DNA of 64,000 bases from Pseudomonas persica (GTDB lineage: Bacteria; Pseudomonadota; Gammaproteobacteria; Pseudomonadales; Pseudomonadaceae), in the NCBI RefSeq assembly GCF_900291015.1, contig NZ_OLKL01000014.1, positions 154,950 to 218,949 of the forward strand, read 5' to 3'. Position 1 is the stretch's first letter, and each line of letters begins with the position of its first letter. Both the position numbers and the translations under genes were made by a program. Shown piece by piece: positions 62,323 through 64,000 of the stretch. The notes under the pieces are model-generated. The model did no database searches. It was not told where the DNA came from and saw nothing but the letters and a program-made list of their open reading frames with translations.

Positions 62323-63198
62323 ATGTCTTTTTTCACTCCCTTGCGTGGCCTGCTGCTGGCCTGCGTGACCCTGGCCGGCCCGGCGCTGGCTGTCGAACCG
62401 TTGCGGCTGGAGGTGTACAACCCCGGGCACGCGGCGATTTTCCCGGTCAGTTCGGTGATCGTCAGTGGCGAGCACGACGCCATCCTCGTCGATGCCCAGT
62501 TCGGCAAGGTCCAGGCCGAGCAACTGGTGCAGCGCCTGCGGGCAGGTGGCAAGCAGCTGACCAGCATCTACATCAGCCATGGCGACCCGGACTACTACTT
62601 CGGCCTGGATACCCTGACCAAGGCCTTCCCCGACGCCAAGGTGCTGGCTTCGGCCGCCACGGTTGCCCATATCCGCCAGACCATGGATGCCAAGCTGGCT
62701 TACTGGGGCCCGCAGATGGGCGCGGACAAGCCGGCGCGACTGGTGCTGCCAGAGGTGCTCGAAGGCAACCGCCTGACGCTGGAAGGGCAGGCCCTCGAGG
62801 TGGTCGGCCTGGACGGCCCGCAACCTGAGCGCAGTTTTGTGTGGATCCCGTCGATCAAGGCGGTGGTCGGTGGCGTGGTGGTGTCGGAGAACATTCATGT
62901 GTGGATGGCCGACACGCAAACGGCCAAATCCCATGCTGACTGGCTCGGCACCCTGGCGCACATCGACGCGCTGGCGCCGAGTACGGTCATCCCCGGGCAC
63001 TACCTGGGGGACAGCAGCCGAGGGCTGGAGGCCGTGCGTTTCACGGCGAACTACATTCGTGATTTCGATGCCGAGACCGCCAAGGCGAAAGACGCCGGTG
63101 CGTTGGTCGCGGCGATGAAGCGCCGTTACCCCGGGCTGGCCGATGAAAGCTCGCTGGAGCTGGGGGCCAAGGTCGCCAAGGGTGAAATGAAGTGGTAA
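62323..63198 (+). CDS. Secreted MBL-fold protein with altered metal-binding motif
   Basis: A 291-residue metallo-beta-lactamase-fold protein with a signal peptide (residues 1-23, ending ALA). In place of the HxHxDH motif it has H86-G-D88-P-D90-Y91: the second histidine is aspartate and the last is tyrosine. The later VIPGHYLG histidine is intact. It may bind one metal, a different metal, or none. ATG 62323 is chosen for the signal peptide; a GTG three codons upstream is possible. It is divergent from the LysR gene and 27 bases before the next. Confidence 0.85.
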   Translation: MSFFTPLRGLLLACVTLAGPALAVEPLRLEVYNPGHAAIFPVSSVIVSGEHDAILVDAQFGKVQAEQLVQRLRAGGKQLTSIYISHGDPDYYFGLDTLTKAFPDAKVLASAATVAHIRQTMDAKLAYWGPQMGADKPARLVLPEVLEGNRLTLEGQALEVVGLDGPQPERSFVWIPSIKAVVGGVVVSENIHVWMADTQTAKSHADWLGTLAHIDALAPSTVIPGHYLGDSSRGLEAVRFTANYIRDFDAETAKAKDAGALVAAMKRRYPGLADESSLELGAKVAKGEMKW

Positions 63199-63225
63199 TT
63201 CCGTTCAATTGATGGAGAGTATCCC

Positions 63226-63840
63226 ATGAGCAAGATCGCAATCATCGGTGCCACTGGCCGCGCTGGCAGCCAGTTGCTGGAAGAGGCCCTGCGCCGTGGC
63301 CACAGTGTACTGGCCATCGCCCGCGACCCGTCGCGGTTGCAGGGGCGGGACGGGGTGAGCGTCAAGGCGCTGGATGCCAAGGACAGCGCAGCCCTGCAAG
63401 CGGCGGTCGCGGGTGTGGATGCGGTGCTGAGTGCGGCGCATTTCTCGGCCATCGAGCCGCACGCGATCATCGAGCCGGTCAAGCGGGCCGGGGTCAGGCG
63501 CCTGCTGGTGGTGGGCGGGGCCGGCAGCCTGTTGCTGCCATCGGGGCATCGGCTGATCGACAGCCCGGACTTTCCCGAGGCATACAAGGCCGAGGCCACT
63601 GCCGGGGGGCGTTTTCTGGAGGTGTTGCAACGGGAGCCGAACCTGGACTGGACCTTCCTGTCGCCGTCGGCGGAGTTCGTCGAAGGTGAGCGCAGCGGGC
63701 ATTACACGCTGGGCAAGGATCATCTGCTGATCGGCGCCGATGGCAAGAGCTGGATCACCTTTGCCGATTACGCGATTGCCATGCTCGATGAGCTGGAAAA
63801 GCCGGCACATTCGCGGCAGCGTTTTACTGTCGGATACTGA
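63226..63840 (+). CDS. NAD(P)-binding atypical short-chain reductase (NmrA-like)
   Basis: A 204-residue Rossmann protein. GATGRAGSQLLEEALRRGH at residues 7-25 binds the dinucleotide; LDWTFLSPSAEFVEGERSGHYTLG is the typical end of the YwnB/NmrA-like family, which lacks the YxxxK catalytic pair. Reductase or redox sensor, substrate unknown. ATG has GGAGAG upstream. Probably in one operon with the MBL gene. Confidence 0.87.
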   Translation: MSKIAIIGATGRAGSQLLEEALRRGHSVLAIARDPSRLQGRDGVSVKALDAKDSAALQAAVAGVDAVLSAAHFSAIEPHAIIEPVKRAGVRRLLVVGGAGSLLLPSGHRLIDSPDFPEAYKAEATAGGRFLEVLQREPNLDWTFLSPSAEFVEGERSGHYTLGKDHLLIGADGKSWITFADYAIAMLDELEKPAHSRQRFTVGY

Positions 63841-63842
63841 GT

Positions 63843-63869
63843 CGCGTCTTTCGCGGGTAAACCCGCTTG
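63843..63869. repeat. Solitary REP, truncated
   Basis: CGCGTCTTTCGCGGGTAAACCCGCTT keeps the stem but lacks the CCCACAGG tail. It follows the stop codon directly; no partner copy is seen before the window end. Confidence 0.75.
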
Positions 63870-63901
63870 TATGGTTAGACTTGAAGGGGTGGTGGGACTA
63901 A

Positions 63902-64000
63902 ATGCCCGATTCTGACTGTTCAGAGCAGTACAGACCGTGGGAGACATCGCCCCACCTCTTCCACCAAAGCGCCGATAAAGAATGCATCGTTTGCAAGCGA
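63902..64000 (+). CDS. Open reading frame running off the window (uncertain)
   Basis: From this ATG the frame is open for 33 codons to the edge and ends in CIVCKR, with several cysteines and histidines. The ribosome site is weak and the region has lower GC than its neighbours. The opposite strand also has an open frame here (ending ...SEQSESGI-stop). I cannot tell which, if either, is real. Confidence 0.2.
   Translation, partial: MPDSDCSEQYRPWETSPHLFHQSADKECIVCKR

Overview
The window is a chromosomal segment of a fluorescent pseudomonad of the Pseudomonas putida group. The evidence is the high-GC coding style, the many P. putida-type REP palindromes (TTCGCGGG...CCCGCTCCCACAGG) between genes, the ttgABC/ttgR efflux locus with its operator, a TurA/MvaT-type H-NS protein, the OlsBA ornithine-lipid pair and the PcaR-controlled protocatechuate genes. 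About 58 protein genes are called, nearly all core or housekeeping. I saw no tRNA, rRNA, CRISPR, insertion sequence, integrase or prophage.

Region by region. (1) 1-7.1 kb looks most accessory: the 5' end of a membrane signalling protein, a TauD-like Fe(II)/2-oxoglutarate dioxygenase coupled to a TSUP (TauE/SafE) anion exporter, a membrane-bound PQQ dehydrogenase, a GntR regulator and a divergent Hyi-type sugar isomerase. (2) 7.1-13.8 kb: sodB, argO/argP, a short-chain epimerase-like reductase, a coiled-coil membrane protein, an ArsR regulator with a XenB-type ene-reductase, and acpH. (3) 13.9-22.4 kb: olsBA, a short acyl-CoA-dehydrogenase-like protein, a run of envelope genes (serine hydrolase, small protein, YceI, phospholipase-D/cardiolipin synthase), a DJ-1/PfpI protein, a SnoaL-like protein, and a coupled GNAT/nitrilase pair. 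(4) 22.5-31 kb: class I fumarase, a [2Fe-2S] ferredoxin reductase, pyruvate kinase, a lipoprotein, a PilZ protein, exonuclease I, turA and purU. (5) 31-40 kb: a three-gene glycosyltransferase/deacetylase/flippase operon, an McpG-like chemoreceptor, a DUF853 ATPase, the phosphate transporter pitA, a small basic protein and a candidate sRNA.

(6) 40.5-51.5 kb is the beta-ketoadipate locus: pcaR, pcaK, pcaI, pcaJ, pcaF, pcaB, pcaD, pcaC and an OprD-family porin. Together they encode uptake (porin and PcaK), conversion of carboxymuconate to beta-ketoadipate (PcaB, PcaC, PcaD), CoA transfer (PcaIJ) and thiolysis (PcaF), under PcaR. Boxes matching or close to the known PcaR operator GTTCGATAATCGCAC lie before pcaR, pcaK, pcaI and the porin. 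The CoA-transferase is the large CatIJ-like type, and pcaT is missing, with a possible 3' remnant between pcaF and pcaB. (7) 51.6-60 kb: ttgABC multidrug efflux, divergent ttgR, and a DHA2 multidrug transporter. (8) 60-64 kb: an oxaloacetate-decarboxylase-type lyase, a LysR regulator divergent from a metallo-beta-lactamase-fold protein with an altered metal motif and an NAD(P)-binding protein, and an open reading frame running off the window.

I did not find a clear undescribed defence or mobile system. The leads most worth following are the candidate sRNA upstream of pcaR, the extended PcaR regulon, the CatIJ-type pca operon with a pcaT scar, the altered MBL metal site, and the TSUP/dioxygenase cassette.
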